Shown: positions 27,561 to 36,496 of the stretch, piece by piece
Numbering within the stretch: the first letter of the stretch is position 1
How the letters are laid out: every line of letters starts with the position of its first letter
Program-made: the position numbers and the translations under genes
Source of the DNA: Spongorhabdus nitratireducens
GTDB lineage: Bacteria; Pseudomonadota; Gammaproteobacteria; Pseudomonadales; Endozoicomonadaceae
Reading direction: 5' to 3'
Length of the DNA: 64,000 nt
Assembly: GCA_947387575.1 (NCBI GenBank)
Contig: CANDOC010000015.1
Span: 22,343-86,342 of the forward strand
Notes under the pieces: generated by a model
Told to the model about the DNA's origin: nothing
Seen by the model: only the letters and a program-made list of their open reading frames with translations
The model's database searches: none

Positions 27561-28871
27561 ATGAAAATATCACGCAGAAGATTTATGAAAGGCAGCGCCT
27601 GTGCGGCGACTGCACTGATGGCTTCCCCGCTGACCGGACTGAAATCGGCCCATGCCGCTGAGTCTGATGACTATAAAGCACTGGTCTGCATCTTCCTGAA
27701 AGGCGGTAATGATGCCTACAACATGGTGGTGCCTGCCGGAGGTGCAGCTTATGAACAGTACAGTCAGTTGCGACCCGGGCTGGCGATTGCTGCTGATAAG
27801 CTGATACCGACAGGGCGGCAAACGGAGAATGGTGTGGCGCTGGGATTGCATCCGGCTATGGCAGCATTGCAGCCGGTATTCAGTCAGGGTAATGCAACGA
27901 TTGTCGTGAACTCCGGGCAGCTGCTGGAACCGATTATTGGCAAGAAAGAATATCAGCTACCGGAGTTTCTGATGGCCCACAACCATCAGCAGGATATGTG
28001 GGCCACAGGTGCGACAGGGCTGAACGACACCCTGGGATGGGCCGGTCGTATGGTTGACCGAATCAGTATGGGTCAGAGCACTGTTTCGCCGGTTATTTCA
28101 TTCGGAGGCGAACAGCGATGGCTACGGGCAGAATCACAGCAACAGCTGATCATGACACCGGGCAAAGTGGAAAGTTATGACGGGCTGGATAATGTCACCA
28201 GGCTGAATGCGATTGAGCGTCACTTCAATGAAGAGTACCGGGGACTGTTTACCTCCAGTTATGCCACTCATATGAAAGACCGCTTCTTTGAACAGGAAAC
28301 ATTAAAGCAGCACCTGGAGAATGTTGAGCTTTCAGCCAGTTACCCCGATACCAGGCTGGGTGAAACACTGGCCGCGGCAGCTAGAATGATCAGTATCCGG
28401 GGTGATCTTGGCCACCGGCGTCAGGTGTATTATATGGAGCTGGGCGGGTTTGATACCCATGGTAATCAGCAGGAGCGACACCAGATACTGTTGCAACAAC
28501 TGGCAGATGCGATGGCAGCCTTTCATGCCAATCTGAAACAGATGGGGCTGCTGGATAATGTTACAACCTTTACCATGTCGGATTTCGGACGCCGGATTAT
28601 CCCGAATGAATCCGGCACTGATCATGGCTGGGCAGGGCATCAGTTGATAATGGGAGGTGCTGTTAACGGAGAGAAGGCTTGTGGTCGCTGGCCGGATCTG
28701 TCCCCGAATGGACCTTATGACAGTAACCGGGGTCGGATTATTCCCGAAATTGCTGCTGACCAGGTGAATGCAACACTGGCACAGTGGTTTGGCTACCCGG
28801 ATGCGCCGGAAACCCTGTTCCCTGCATTAAAGAATGGTTTTGATAGCGGAACACTGGATTTTCTGATTTAA
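27561..28871 (+). CDS. DUF1501 family protein with Tat signal
   Basis: This 436-residue protein starts MKISRRRFMKGSACAATALM, a twin-arginine signal with a probable cleavage after SAHA (near 32). The body is that of DUF1501 (sulfatase/alkaline-phosphatase-like fold): KALVCIFLKGGNDAYNMVVP, YYMELGGFDTHGNQ, TFTMSDFGRRIIPNESG, TDHGWAGHQLIMGG. The Asp/His positions suggest a metal site. It probably folds with cofactor in the cytoplasm and works in the periplasm. The DUF1800 partner, which has no signal of its own, may be carried along as a Tat hitchhiker; this is inference. Confidence 0.9.
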   Translation: MKISRRRFMKGSACAATALMASPLTGLKSAHAAESDDYKALVCIFLKGGNDAYNMVVPAGGAAYEQYSQLRPGLAIAADKLIPTGRQTENGVALGLHPAMAALQPVFSQGNATIVVNSGQLLEPIIGKKEYQLPEFLMAHNHQQDMWATGATGLNDTLGWAGRMVDRISMGQSTVSPVISFGGEQRWLRAESQQQLIMTPGKVESYDGLDNVTRLNAIERHFNEEYRGLFTSSYATHMKDRFFEQETLKQHLENVELSASYPDTRLGETLAAAARMISIRGDLGHRRQVYYMELGGFDTHGNQQERHQILLQQLADAMAAFHANLKQMGLLDNVTTFTMSDFGRRIIPNESGTDHGWAGHQLIMGGAVNGEKACGRWPDLSPNGPYDSNRGRIIPEIAADQVNATLAQWFGYPDAPETLFPALKNGFDSGTLDFLI

Positions 28872-28895
28872 ACCAGGACTGCTTAAAAACTAAAT

Positions 28896-28929
28896 AAAAA
28901 CGGGGCATGATATTTCATGCCCCGTTTCG
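28896..28929 (+). terminator. Bidirectional terminator between DUF1501 gene and pflB
   Basis: AAACGGGGCATGA pairs with TTCATGCCCCGTTT across TAT, with A-tracts and T-tracts on both sides, serving the converging DUF1501 and pflB transcripts. Confidence 0.88.
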
Positions 28930-28961
28930 GGTTTTACACCTGATCTTTAATTGAAACCGGA

Positions 28962-31232
28962 TTACATGGTTTCAGTAAAGGTACGGGTGATAACATCCAG
29001 CTGCTGTTCGCGAGTCAGGGAGTTGAAGCGTACAGCGTAACCGGAAACGCGGATGGTCAGACTCGGGTATTTCTCCGGGCATTCCATAGCGTCCTGCAGC
29101 ATTTCACGGTTCATCACGTTAACGTTCAGGTGCTGACCGCCTTCACGACCTTCGTCATTCAGGAAGTAACCGTCCATCAGGTTGGACAGGTTGCGCTGCT
29201 GAGTGCTGTCGTCCTTGCCCAGAGCCTTCGGCACGATGGAGAAGGTGTAGGAGATACCGTCCTGAGCGTATTCAAACGGCAGCTTGGCTACGGAACTCAG
29301 GGAAGCAATCGCACCGCTGGTGTCACGACCGTGCATCGGGTTGGCACCCGGAGCAAAAGGAGCACCGGCTTCACGACCGTCTGGAGTGTTACCGGTCTTC
29401 TTGCCGTATACCACGTTGGAGGTGATGGTCAGTACAGACTGGGTCGGACGGGAGTTGCGGTAGGTGTTCAGCGCAGCCATTTTCTTCATGAAGCGCTCAA
29501 CCAGGTCGCAGGCGATGCTGTCAACACGGTCGTCGTTGTTACCGTATTTCGGGAAGTCACCGTCGATTTCGAAGTCCAGAGCAATACCGTCTTCGTTGCG
29601 AACCGGCTTGACCTTGGCGTGCTTGATAGCAGACAGGGCGTCAGCAGTGATGGACAGACCGGCGATACCACAAGCCATGGTACGTACTACGTCACGGTCG
29701 TGCAGTGCCAGCAGGGCGGCTTCGTAGCTGTACTTGTCGTGCATGTAGTGGATGCAGTTCAGGGCAGTCATGTACTGCTTGGCCAGCCAGTCCATGAAGG
29801 TGTCCAGACGCGCCATAACATCGTCGAATTCCAGTACGTCGGAAGTGATCGGATCAGTCTTCGGACCAACCTGAGTCAGCAGCTTCTCGTCAACACCGCC
29901 GTTGATGGCGTACAGCAGACCCTTGGCCAGGTTGGCACGGGCGCCGAAGAACTGCATCTGCTTACCAACAACCATTGGGGATACGCAGCAAGCGATAGCG
30001 TAGTCATCGCTGTTCAGGTCCTTGCGCATCAGGTCATCGTTTTCGTACTGGATAGAGCTGGTGTCGATGGAAACCTTGGAGCAGAAATCCTTGAAGTTCT
30101 GCGGCAGGTTTTCAGACCACAGTACAGTGATGTTCGGCTCCGGTGACGGACCCATGTTGTACAGGGTGTGCAGGAAGCGGAAGCTGTTCTTGGTAACCAG
30201 AGTACGGCCGTCCAGACCCATACCACCGATGGATTCGGTCGCCCAGATCGGGTCGCCGGAGAACAGTTCATCATACTCAGGAGTACGCAGGAAGCGAACC
30301 ATACGCAGCTTCATAACGAAGTGGTCGATGAATTCCTGGGCTTCAGTTTCAGTGATGATGCCCTTGTCCAGATCACGCTGGATGTAGATGTCCAGGAAGG
30401 ACGCTACACGACCCAGAGACATGGCGGCACCGTTCTGGCTCTTGACCGCAGCCAGGTAACCGAAGTAAGTCCACTGAACAGCTTCTTTAGCGTTGGTAGC
30501 CGGCTTGCTGATATCGCAGCCGTACTTCTGAGCCATGGTCTTCATCTGGTCCAGGGCGCGCCACTGGTCGAAGATCTCTTCACGCTGACGGATGGTTGCT
30601 TCCAGATCTTCGCCGTTGGTCAGCTTGTCTTCCAGAGAAGCGTGCTGGGCAGCCTTGTCCTTCATCAGGAAGTCGATACCGTACAGGGCAACACGACGGT
30701 AGTCACCAATGATACGACCACGGCCGTAAGCATCCGGCAGACCGGTCAGAACGCCGGACTTGCGGCAGTTACGGATGTCTTTGGTGTAAACGTCGAATAC
30801 ACCCTGGTTGTGGGTCTTGCGGTATTCGCTAAAGATTTTGGAAACCTGAGGATCCAGCTCACGGTCGTAAGCCTTGCAGGAACCTTCGATCATGCGTACA
30901 CCGCCGTTCGGCATGATGGCACGCTTCAGCGGCTTCTCGGTCTGCAGACCAACGATGGTCTCCAGATCCTTGTTGATGTAACCGGCATCGTGGCTGGTGA
31001 TGGTGGAGATTACGCTGGTATCGAAGTCCAGAGGTGCCAGGGTCTTGTTCTCGACCTTGATGCCTTCCATCACGTCGATCCACAGCTTGTCGGTGGCTTC
31101 GGTCGCACCGGCCAGGAAGCTGTCGTCGCCTTCGTACGGAGTGTAGTTCTTCTGGATGAAGTCACGTACGTTAACGGACTCGGACCATTCACCGGTAGTG
31201 AAGCCTTCCCAGGCTTGGGTTTCAGTAGTCAT
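28962..31232 (-). CDS. pflB: Pyruvate formate-lyase
   Basis: This 756-residue glycyl-radical enzyme splits pyruvate with CoA into acetyl-CoA and formate under anaerobic conditions. Active-site Cys415-Cys416 lie in [10 protein letters not shown], and the radical Gly731 in [11 protein letters not shown], matching E. coli PflB (760 residues). It needs an activating enzyme, PflA, which is not in this window, nor is the formate channel focA. It follows pta on the same strand across a 127-bp gap with a strong hairpin, an arrangement linking acetyl-CoA production with its conversion to acetyl phosphate. Confidence 0.97.
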   Translation of the reverse strand: MTTETQAWEGFTTGEWSESVNVRDFIQKNYTPYEGDDSFLAGATEATDKLWIDVMEGIKVENKTLAPLDFDTSVISTITSHDAGYINKDLETIVGLQTEKPLKRAIMPNGGVRMIEGSCKAYDRELDPQVSKIFSEYRKTHNQGVFDVYTKDIRNCRKSGVLTGLPDAYGRGRIIGDYRRVALYGIDFLMKDKAAQHASLEDKLTNGEDLEATIRQREEIFDQWRALDQMKTMAQKYGCDISKPATNAKEAVQWTYFGYLAAVKSQNGAAMSLGRVASFLDIYIQRDLDKGIITETEAQEFIDHFVMKLRMVRFLRTPEYDELFSGDPIWATESIGGMGLDGRTLVTKNSFRFLHTLYNMGPSPEPNITVLWSENLPQNFKDFCSKVSIDTSSIQYENDDLMRKDLNSDDYAIACCVSPMVVGKQMQFFGARANLAKGLLYAINGGVDEKLLTQVGPKTDPITSDVLEFDDVMARLDTFMDWLAKQYMTALNCIHYMHDKYSYEAALLALHDRDVVRTMACGIAGLSITADALSAIKHAKVKPVRNEDGIALDFEIDGDFPKYGNNDDRVDSIACDLVERFMKKMAALNTYRNSRPTQSVLTITSNVVYGKKTGNTPDGREAGAPFAPGANPMHGRDTSGAIASLSSVAKLPFEYAQDGISYTFSIVPKALGKDDSTQQRNLSNLMDGYFLNDEGREGGQHLNVNVMNREMLQDAMECPEKYPSLTIRVSGYAVRFNSLTREQQLDVITRTFTETM

Positions 31233-31301
31233 AACGATTAAACCTCGAGTTTATCGGGTAACGTTGAAGAAAATATGTGGATATGTCGTCGTTTCAAACT
31301 G

Positions 31302-31330
31302 CCTGGCGAAGAAGGGGATTCTCCGCCAGG
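31302..31330 (-). promoter_or_regulatory. Intercistronic hairpin between pta and pflB
   Basis: CCTGGCGAAGAA (31302-31313) and TTCTCCGCCAGG (31319-31330) form a 12-bp stem with one G-U pair and a short loop. No U-run follows on the minus strand, so it looks more like a processing, stabilising or partial attenuation element than a terminator. Confidence 0.6.
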
Positions 31331-31359
31331 TTAAAAAATATGGCTTGTCCAGCCTGATG

Positions 31360-33459
31360 TTAGCCCTGTTCGGCCTGAATCGCTGTCAGGGCAACAGTAA
31401 ATACAATGTCGTCAACCAGCGCGCCGCGGGACAGGTCGTTAACCGGCTTGCGCAGACCCTGTAGCATCGGGCCGACGCTGACTACGTTGGCACTACGCTG
31501 TACTGCCTTGTAGGTGGTGTTACCGGTGTTCAGGTCCGGGAATACAAATACAGTGGCACGGCCGGCAACGTCACTACCCGGCGCCTTGCTCTTGGCAACG
31601 GATTCAACAGAAGCGGCGTCGTACTGCAGCGGGCCGTCGATCATCAGATCCGGGCGCTGTTCACGGGCGATGCGAGTAGCTTCGATAACCTTCTCGACAT
31701 CGCTGCCCTGGCCGGAGCTGCCGGTGCTGTAGCTCAGCATCGCAACGCGAGGCTCGATACCGAATGCAGCGGCAGAATCAGCACTCTGGATAGCAATAGC
31801 AGCCAGCTGTTCTGCAGTCGGATCCGGGTTAACTGCACAGTCACCGTATACCAGTACCTGTTCCGGCATCAGCATAAAGAAGACAGAAGATACCATGCCG
31901 GAACCCGGCTTCGGTTTGATCAGCTGGAATGCCGGACGGATGGTGTTGGCGGTAGTGTGAACTGCACCGGATACCAGACCATCGACGTGATCTTCAGCCA
32001 GCATCATGGTACCCAGTACCACGGTATCTTCCAGCTGGGCTTCAGCCATCGGCTCGTTCAGGCCCTTGTGCTTGCGCAGCTCAACCATCGGATCAACGTA
32101 ATCTTTACGAATGGTTTCCGGATCGATGATTTCCAGTCCTTCCGGCAGGGTAATGCCCTGACTGGCAGCAACGGCTTCAACCTCTTCACGCTTGGCCAGC
32201 AGCACACAGTTGGCAATGCCACGCTCCTGGCAGATAGCCGCCGCTTTGATGGTGCGCGGCTCATCGCCTTCCGGCAGTACAATACGCTTCTGTGCTTGCT
32301 GGGCTTTGCGCACCAGCTGGTAACGGAAGGCCGGAGGAGACAGGCGCTCTTCAGCTGTGGTGGCAATCAGACTGTGGAGCCAGTCGCTGTTGATATGATC
32401 AGCAACAGTTTCCATAACCCGGTCAATGCGCTCTCTGTCGTCAGCCGGCATATGGCCCGGCAGGCGGTCCAGCATGGTGGCGGTCTTGTAAGAAGAGGTA
32501 TTGCAACAAATAACCGGCAGGCCACTGCTCTGAATCGCCGGACGGCACAGGTCCAGAATGGAGTCGGCCGGAGCTTCACCACCGGTCAACAGCAGGCCGG
32601 CCAGCGGTACACCGTTCTGGGCTGCCATGGAGCTGGCCAGGATAATATCGTCACGGTCTCCCGGGGTGATAATCAGCGCGCCCGGCTTCAGCATTTCAGC
32701 CATGTTGGCTGCAGTACGGGCAGTCAAAACCCGGCTGGTTACACGACGCTGATCGATATCACCTTCAAACATGATGGAGGCCTTGATGCTGGCCGCCAGG
32801 TCACTGGTGCGAGGCGCAGACAGTTCGTTTTTCCACGGAATATAGCCAATCGGCATGGCCTTGCGCTTGGACAGGTCCGGCAGGCGGGCAAAGCGCTCAT
32901 CGCTGTGGAGCTGTTCCAGTGATGCATCATCCAGCTTGTTGATGATGTAACCCAGGATGCGGCGGCTGTTGAGTCCGCCCTTGCCGTAATGTTCGGCAGT
33001 AATTTCCAGTCGGTCAGCCAGTTCGGACAGAGTTTCGTCTTCTTCAGGGCAGCTGACCAGCACTACACGGGAGTCGAGCGCACGTGCCATTTCGCTGTTC
33101 AGGCTGGCGATGTAAGGTGCACCGCGTGTCGGCTGCATACCTTCCACGACAACAACATCAGCACCTCTGGAAGCCTGATCGAAGCGGGCAACGATATCTT
33201 CCAGCAGTACGTCCAGCTTGTTATCACCCAGCAGGTCTTCCACGGTTTCCATGGAAATAGGGTCTGGCATCTGCTGGCTGGTCAGGTCCTGTACCACTTC
33301 ATTGGAAGAACCCGGACGGATTACGTCGAAACCCGGTACAGAAATGGGCTTGAAGTAATGAACCCGGACACCGAGGCGGTCCAGCGCACGAACTAGGCCC
33401 AGCGAGGCGGAAGTCAGGCCGGTGCCGAAGTGTGTAGGGGCGATGTATAGTGTATGCAT
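31360..33459 (-). CDS. pta: Phosphate acetyltransferase
   Basis: This 699-residue long-form Pta is close to E. coli Pta (714). An N-terminal P-loop-like/BioD-type domain (MHTLYIAPTHFGTGLTSASL) and a DRTGG-type regulatory domain (about 215-330) precede the C-terminal PTA_PTB catalytic domain (QKRIVLPEGDEPRTIKAA, VDGLVSGAVHTTANTIRPA, MLSYSTGSSGQGSDVEKV). It interconverts acetyl-CoA and acetyl phosphate. No ackA lies next to it here, so acetate kinase must be elsewhere. Confidence 0.96.
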   Translation of the reverse strand: MHTLYIAPTHFGTGLTSASLGLVRALDRLGVRVHYFKPISVPGFDVIRPGSSNEVVQDLTSQQMPDPISMETVEDLLGDNKLDVLLEDIVARFDQASRGADVVVVEGMQPTRGAPYIASLNSEMARALDSRVVLVSCPEEDETLSELADRLEITAEHYGKGGLNSRRILGYIINKLDDASLEQLHSDERFARLPDLSKRKAMPIGYIPWKNELSAPRTSDLAASIKASIMFEGDIDQRRVTSRVLTARTAANMAEMLKPGALIITPGDRDDIILASSMAAQNGVPLAGLLLTGGEAPADSILDLCRPAIQSSGLPVICCNTSSYKTATMLDRLPGHMPADDRERIDRVMETVADHINSDWLHSLIATTAEERLSPPAFRYQLVRKAQQAQKRIVLPEGDEPRTIKAAAICQERGIANCVLLAKREEVEAVAASQGITLPEGLEIIDPETIRKDYVDPMVELRKHKGLNEPMAEAQLEDTVVLGTMMLAEDHVDGLVSGAVHTTANTIRPAFQLIKPKPGSGMVSSVFFMLMPEQVLVYGDCAVNPDPTAEQLAAIAIQSADSAAAFGIEPRVAMLSYSTGSSGQGSDVEKVIEATRIAREQRPDLMIDGPLQYDAASVESVAKSKAPGSDVAGRATVFVFPDLNTGNTTYKAVQRSANVVSVGPMLQGLRKPVNDLSRGALVDDIVFTVALTAIQAEQG

Positions 33460-33767
33460 TGGTTTAACGCTGACAGCTCATATATAAACGAAAGTGCTCG
33501 AGAGCATGCCCTGGGAGGTGCTTGCCGGCCGGCGTGGCTTTACTTTTTTCGGAACAGGCTGTTGTAGCAACTAGCCTGTAGCGAAGAGTAGACAGTCGAC
33601 GTCGTTGGTCTGCAAGGATTCTTCAGGGCCTTAGCGGCCCTCAGTATGAGGCGAGGGCCTTGCCTTTAAATCCGGACTTAGATTACTAGCTCGGCAGAGC
33701 TGATAATCTCTGTAGCTTTATAACTCGCTATATCTGTAGCTATGACCTATAGCTGCGGATCCTGAAT
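33460..33767. other. Intergenic region upstream of pta
   Basis: No gene is seen. AGGGCC/GGCCCT (33626-33642) is a compact hairpin that may end the leftward regulator transcript. The rest should hold the pta promoter; no convincing -35/-10 pair or Fnr/ArcA box was identified by eye. Confidence 0.4.
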
Positions 33768-34493
33768 TCAGGTATCTGCTGACTTTTTCTGTCGTATGTA
33801 CAGATAAACTGTATGTCGGGTCACACCCAGTTTAGATGCGACCAGCGGGACTGTATCTTTTATTTCAAAGATACCCTTGTCGAACAGCGTCATGATGATG
33901 TGACGGTTCTTGGCCTTGTTGGAGATTTCCCGGTTACTGTTGACTTCAGCAATGGTCTGCTCGATGTTGTGCTCGACCAGGTCATCGATAGTGTCCGGGA
34001 AGGCCTCACGCTCCGGTGCGGTAGTCGGATACTCACCCAGCAGGCTCTGCATAAAGTCAAAGGCCGGTGCGCTCATGTTGATGTTGACGCACAACATGGC
34101 AATCGGACGTTGTTCGTCGTTGCGGATTACCATGCTGGTGGAACGCAGCAGCTGACCGTCAGGGGAGTGCTTGAATGAGGTGCTGGTATCGGTTGTAGCC
34201 TGCTTGGAGATGTCATGCAGCTGGCGCAGTCCGAGCGGAGTAATCGGACTGCCGATACGGCGGCCACTGAGGCTGCTGTTGGCAATCTTGATAGTAGAGC
34301 AGGTCAGGTCTTCCAGTGAGTGAAGAGCAACCTCGCAGCTGTTACCAAAAGCTGCAGCAATACCGTCGACAACAACCTTCAAAGATTCCAGGATCTGGCG
34401 GTCAGTGTCACTGAACGGTATCGCTGTCACGTCTTCTGCCAGACGATCAAGCGTCTGTTGATCAGGTGCGGAAACAGAGTTGAAGACGGACAT
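33768..34493 (-). CDS. YheO/DauR-like PAS-HTH transcriptional regulator
   Basis: This 241-residue regulator has an N-terminal YheO-type PAS domain (about 30-145: ILESLKVVVDGIAAAFGNSC, EVALHSLEDLTCSTIKIANS, LLRSTSMVIRNDEQRPIAML, CVNINMS) and a C-terminal HTH_22 domain (about 185-240: RHIIMTLFDKGIFEIKDTVP, LVASKLGVTRHTVYLYIRQK). E. coli DauR controls D-arginine catabolism; the ligand here is unknown. A 16-bp perfect palindrome about 104 bp upstream of its start is a candidate operator. It sits between pta and a DASS carrier, with sdaC/sdaA beyond. Confidence 0.88.
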   Translation of the reverse strand: MSVFNSVSAPDQQTLDRLAEDVTAIPFSDTDRQILESLKVVVDGIAAAFGNSCEVALHSLEDLTCSTIKIANSSLSGRRIGSPITPLGLRQLHDISKQATTDTSTSFKHSPDGQLLRSTSMVIRNDEQRPIAMLCVNINMSAPAFDFMQSLLGEYPTTAPEREAFPDTIDDLVEHNIEQTIAEVNSNREISNKAKNRHIIMTLFDKGIFEIKDTVPLVASKLGVTRHTVYLYIRQKKSADT

Positions 34494-34596
34494 CGTGACC
34501 TCAGGATGATGTGTTACAAATTACAGCAAGCCAAGACTAACAATTCAGAATACTGATAACCAAATTCAACCGGATTCTGCAATGGCTCAACTGTCG

Positions 34597-34612
34597 CTCA
34601 ACTATAGTTGAG
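34597..34612. promoter_or_regulatory. 16-bp perfect palindrome, candidate operator
   Basis: CTCAACTATAGTTGAG is a perfect palindrome upstream of the PAS-HTH regulator gene. A further half-site CTCAAC occurs at 34586-34591, and AGTTG elements recur at 34666 and 34676. No other function explains it, and autoregulation is the simplest inference. Confidence 0.5.
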
Positions 34613-34693
34613 ACTGGTAGTTTAATATTGATGCGAGTCAATAAACAGCTCGCTTTATAAAATCCAGTTGAATTTAGTTGCGGATTGTTGAGT

Positions 34694-36097
34694 TCAGGTA
34701 AGAATTCCTAACCAGACCATGACGGACAAGGCACTACAAATCAGCAAAATACCGAGCGGGCTGATGATTCTGGCGGTGCGAATAAAGTCTCTGGTTTGCA
34801 CCATTCCTGAAGCATGAGCGAGCGCATTGGGTGGTGTGCTGATCGGCAGCCCCATCCCCAGTGATGATGACAGTGCAACAAGGGATGCAATAGCGACCAG
34901 TCCGCCCCAGTCGCCGATTCCGGCGATGGAAACTGACATGGTCGCAGCAATAGGCATCAGCAGGTTAGCGGTTGCAGTATTGGACAGGAACGTGGCCATC
35001 AATACACAGACAACCGACATGCCAAGGAATATCAGTACCACCGGCAGGCTGTCAAAACTCATCATACTGACCAGCTTCAGTGCCAGTCCGGAAGTGCTCA
35101 GTGCAGCCCCAATGGCAATACCTCCGGCCAGCAACCACAGCACATCCCAGCTGATATCTTTCAGATCATGCTTGCCGACAATACCGGTAATACTGAATAT
35201 GGCGACCGGCAGGATGGCTACGGCGTAAGCATTCATGCCATGTAAGCCGGAAAACACCCACAGTAGTACGGTCAGCAATACCGTAGCATAGACAATATAG
35301 GGCTTGAGTCCTCTTTCAAAAGTAGAGTCAATTTTGATTTTAATTTCGTGGCTTCGGGTCGGATAAAGCCGCAGTAACAATTGCCAGCTGAAAGCGATCA
35401 TGATGATGGCCAGCGGAACTGCAAATGCCATCCAGCTGCCGAAGGTAATGGCGTGCTCCCCGGTGAAATAACGGAAAGCAATGGCATTGGGTGGTGTACC
35501 AATCGGTGTGCCCATTCCACCCAGGTTGGCTGCCACAGGTATCGCCAGCACCATCGCCCGAACTCCCGGATCGTCCCGGTCCATATCAGCCAATAGTGGT
35601 GTCATGATCGTGAGCATCATCAAGGTGGTTGTGGTGTTGCTCATAAACATCGAGAAGACGCCGGTAATCATCATGATGCCCAGCATCACCGTTTCATAGC
35701 GACGTCCAAAAGGCTTTAGCAGCACCCGGGCCAGGTTCAGGTCCAGCTTGTATTTGGCACTGGCCAGCGCAATAAAAAAACCACCCAGGAACAGAATAAT
35801 AATCGGAGACGCAAAGCTGCTGAAAATTTCACTGTAGTTCAGTGCATGCTGGCCCAGTTCTCCACGCAGGAAAAACGGAGCGTTATCTGAAGCGGTGAAA
35901 ACCAGCAGGGTAATAATCAGCAACGAAGTGGCAAAGGCCGGAATCAGCTCGGTTACCCAAAGAAAGGTTGCCAGCAAGAAAATAGAAAGAATGCGTTGCT
36001 GCACAACATTCAGCACCCCTTCGGCAAAAACAATATCAGGCAAGGCAAAAGCAGCTATCAGTGCCAGCAGGCACGGAATACATTTTTGAAATGGCAT
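34694..36097 (-). CDS. DASS/SLC13 family anion symporter
   Basis: This 467-residue carrier has about 11-12 membrane segments. Both halves carry the Ser-Asn-Thr motifs of the divalent-anion:Na+ symporters (SNTTTTLMML and SNTATANLLMPIA) and the paired GTPIGTPPNAIAF and GLPISTPPNALAH loops. Substrates in the family are dicarboxylates, sulfate or similar anions. The ATG at 36097 begins a normal TM1 (MPFQKCIPCLLALIAAFALP); a GTG at 36172 would add 25 residues. It lies divergent from sdaC. Confidence 0.87.
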   Translation of the reverse strand: MPFQKCIPCLLALIAAFALPDIVFAEGVLNVVQQRILSIFLLATFLWVTELIPAFATSLLIITLLVFTASDNAPFFLRGELGQHALNYSEIFSSFASPIIILFLGGFFIALASAKYKLDLNLARVLLKPFGRRYETVMLGIMMITGVFSMFMSNTTTTLMMLTIMTPLLADMDRDDPGVRAMVLAIPVAANLGGMGTPIGTPPNAIAFRYFTGEHAITFGSWMAFAVPLAIIMIAFSWQLLLRLYPTRSHEIKIKIDSTFERGLKPYIVYATVLLTVLLWVFSGLHGMNAYAVAILPVAIFSITGIVGKHDLKDISWDVLWLLAGGIAIGAALSTSGLALKLVSMMSFDSLPVVLIFLGMSVVCVLMATFLSNTATANLLMPIAATMSVSIAGIGDWGGLVAIASLVALSSSLGMGLPISTPPNALAHASGMVQTRDFIRTARIISPLGILLICSALSVMVWLGILT

Positions 36098-36496
36098 AGG
36101 ACAGGTCTTCAGGCTGACAACGTAACTAACCCGGGCGTGAAGGTGAATCAGGTTAACGTGAACACCCATCACAATGGTCTGCTTCTGACAGCATCAGATA
36201 AATGCTGCGGGGCAGGCTGTTTGTCAGCAAAGTGTAAGTTTTTTGCCTGATCGATGAAAGACCGGATTGTTAATTTAAATTGAGTTGAAAAAGTTAACAA
36301 AATTATCCTGAAACCCTTGCAGCGCAAAGGCTCCAGCAAAATCAGCGATATTTAACAAAGACATGTAATGATCCGGTGGTTTCGGCTGATTTTGTACGTT
36401 GGGTTACCTGATATTTACGGGAAATTGCAAAATAAATAGGTGTGCTTTCGGAGTGTGTAAATCTCCGTTTACTCATAAAGTGCCCACCGATTTTTC
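36098..36496. promoter_or_regulatory. Divergent promoter region, DASS carrier / sdaC
   Basis: No gene is seen. CAAAATCAGC (36337-36346) and GCTGATTTTG (36385-36394) form a 10-bp inverted repeat about 48 bp centre to centre, which could be paired half-sites of a regulator or a large stem. It is a candidate control site for sdaC. Confidence 0.45.

Noticed and set aside
29130..31241. Two long plus-strand frames (338 and 357 codons) across pflB
   Set aside because: They mirror a strongly codon-biased pflB; the products are low-complexity, Val/Gln-rich and lack motifs.
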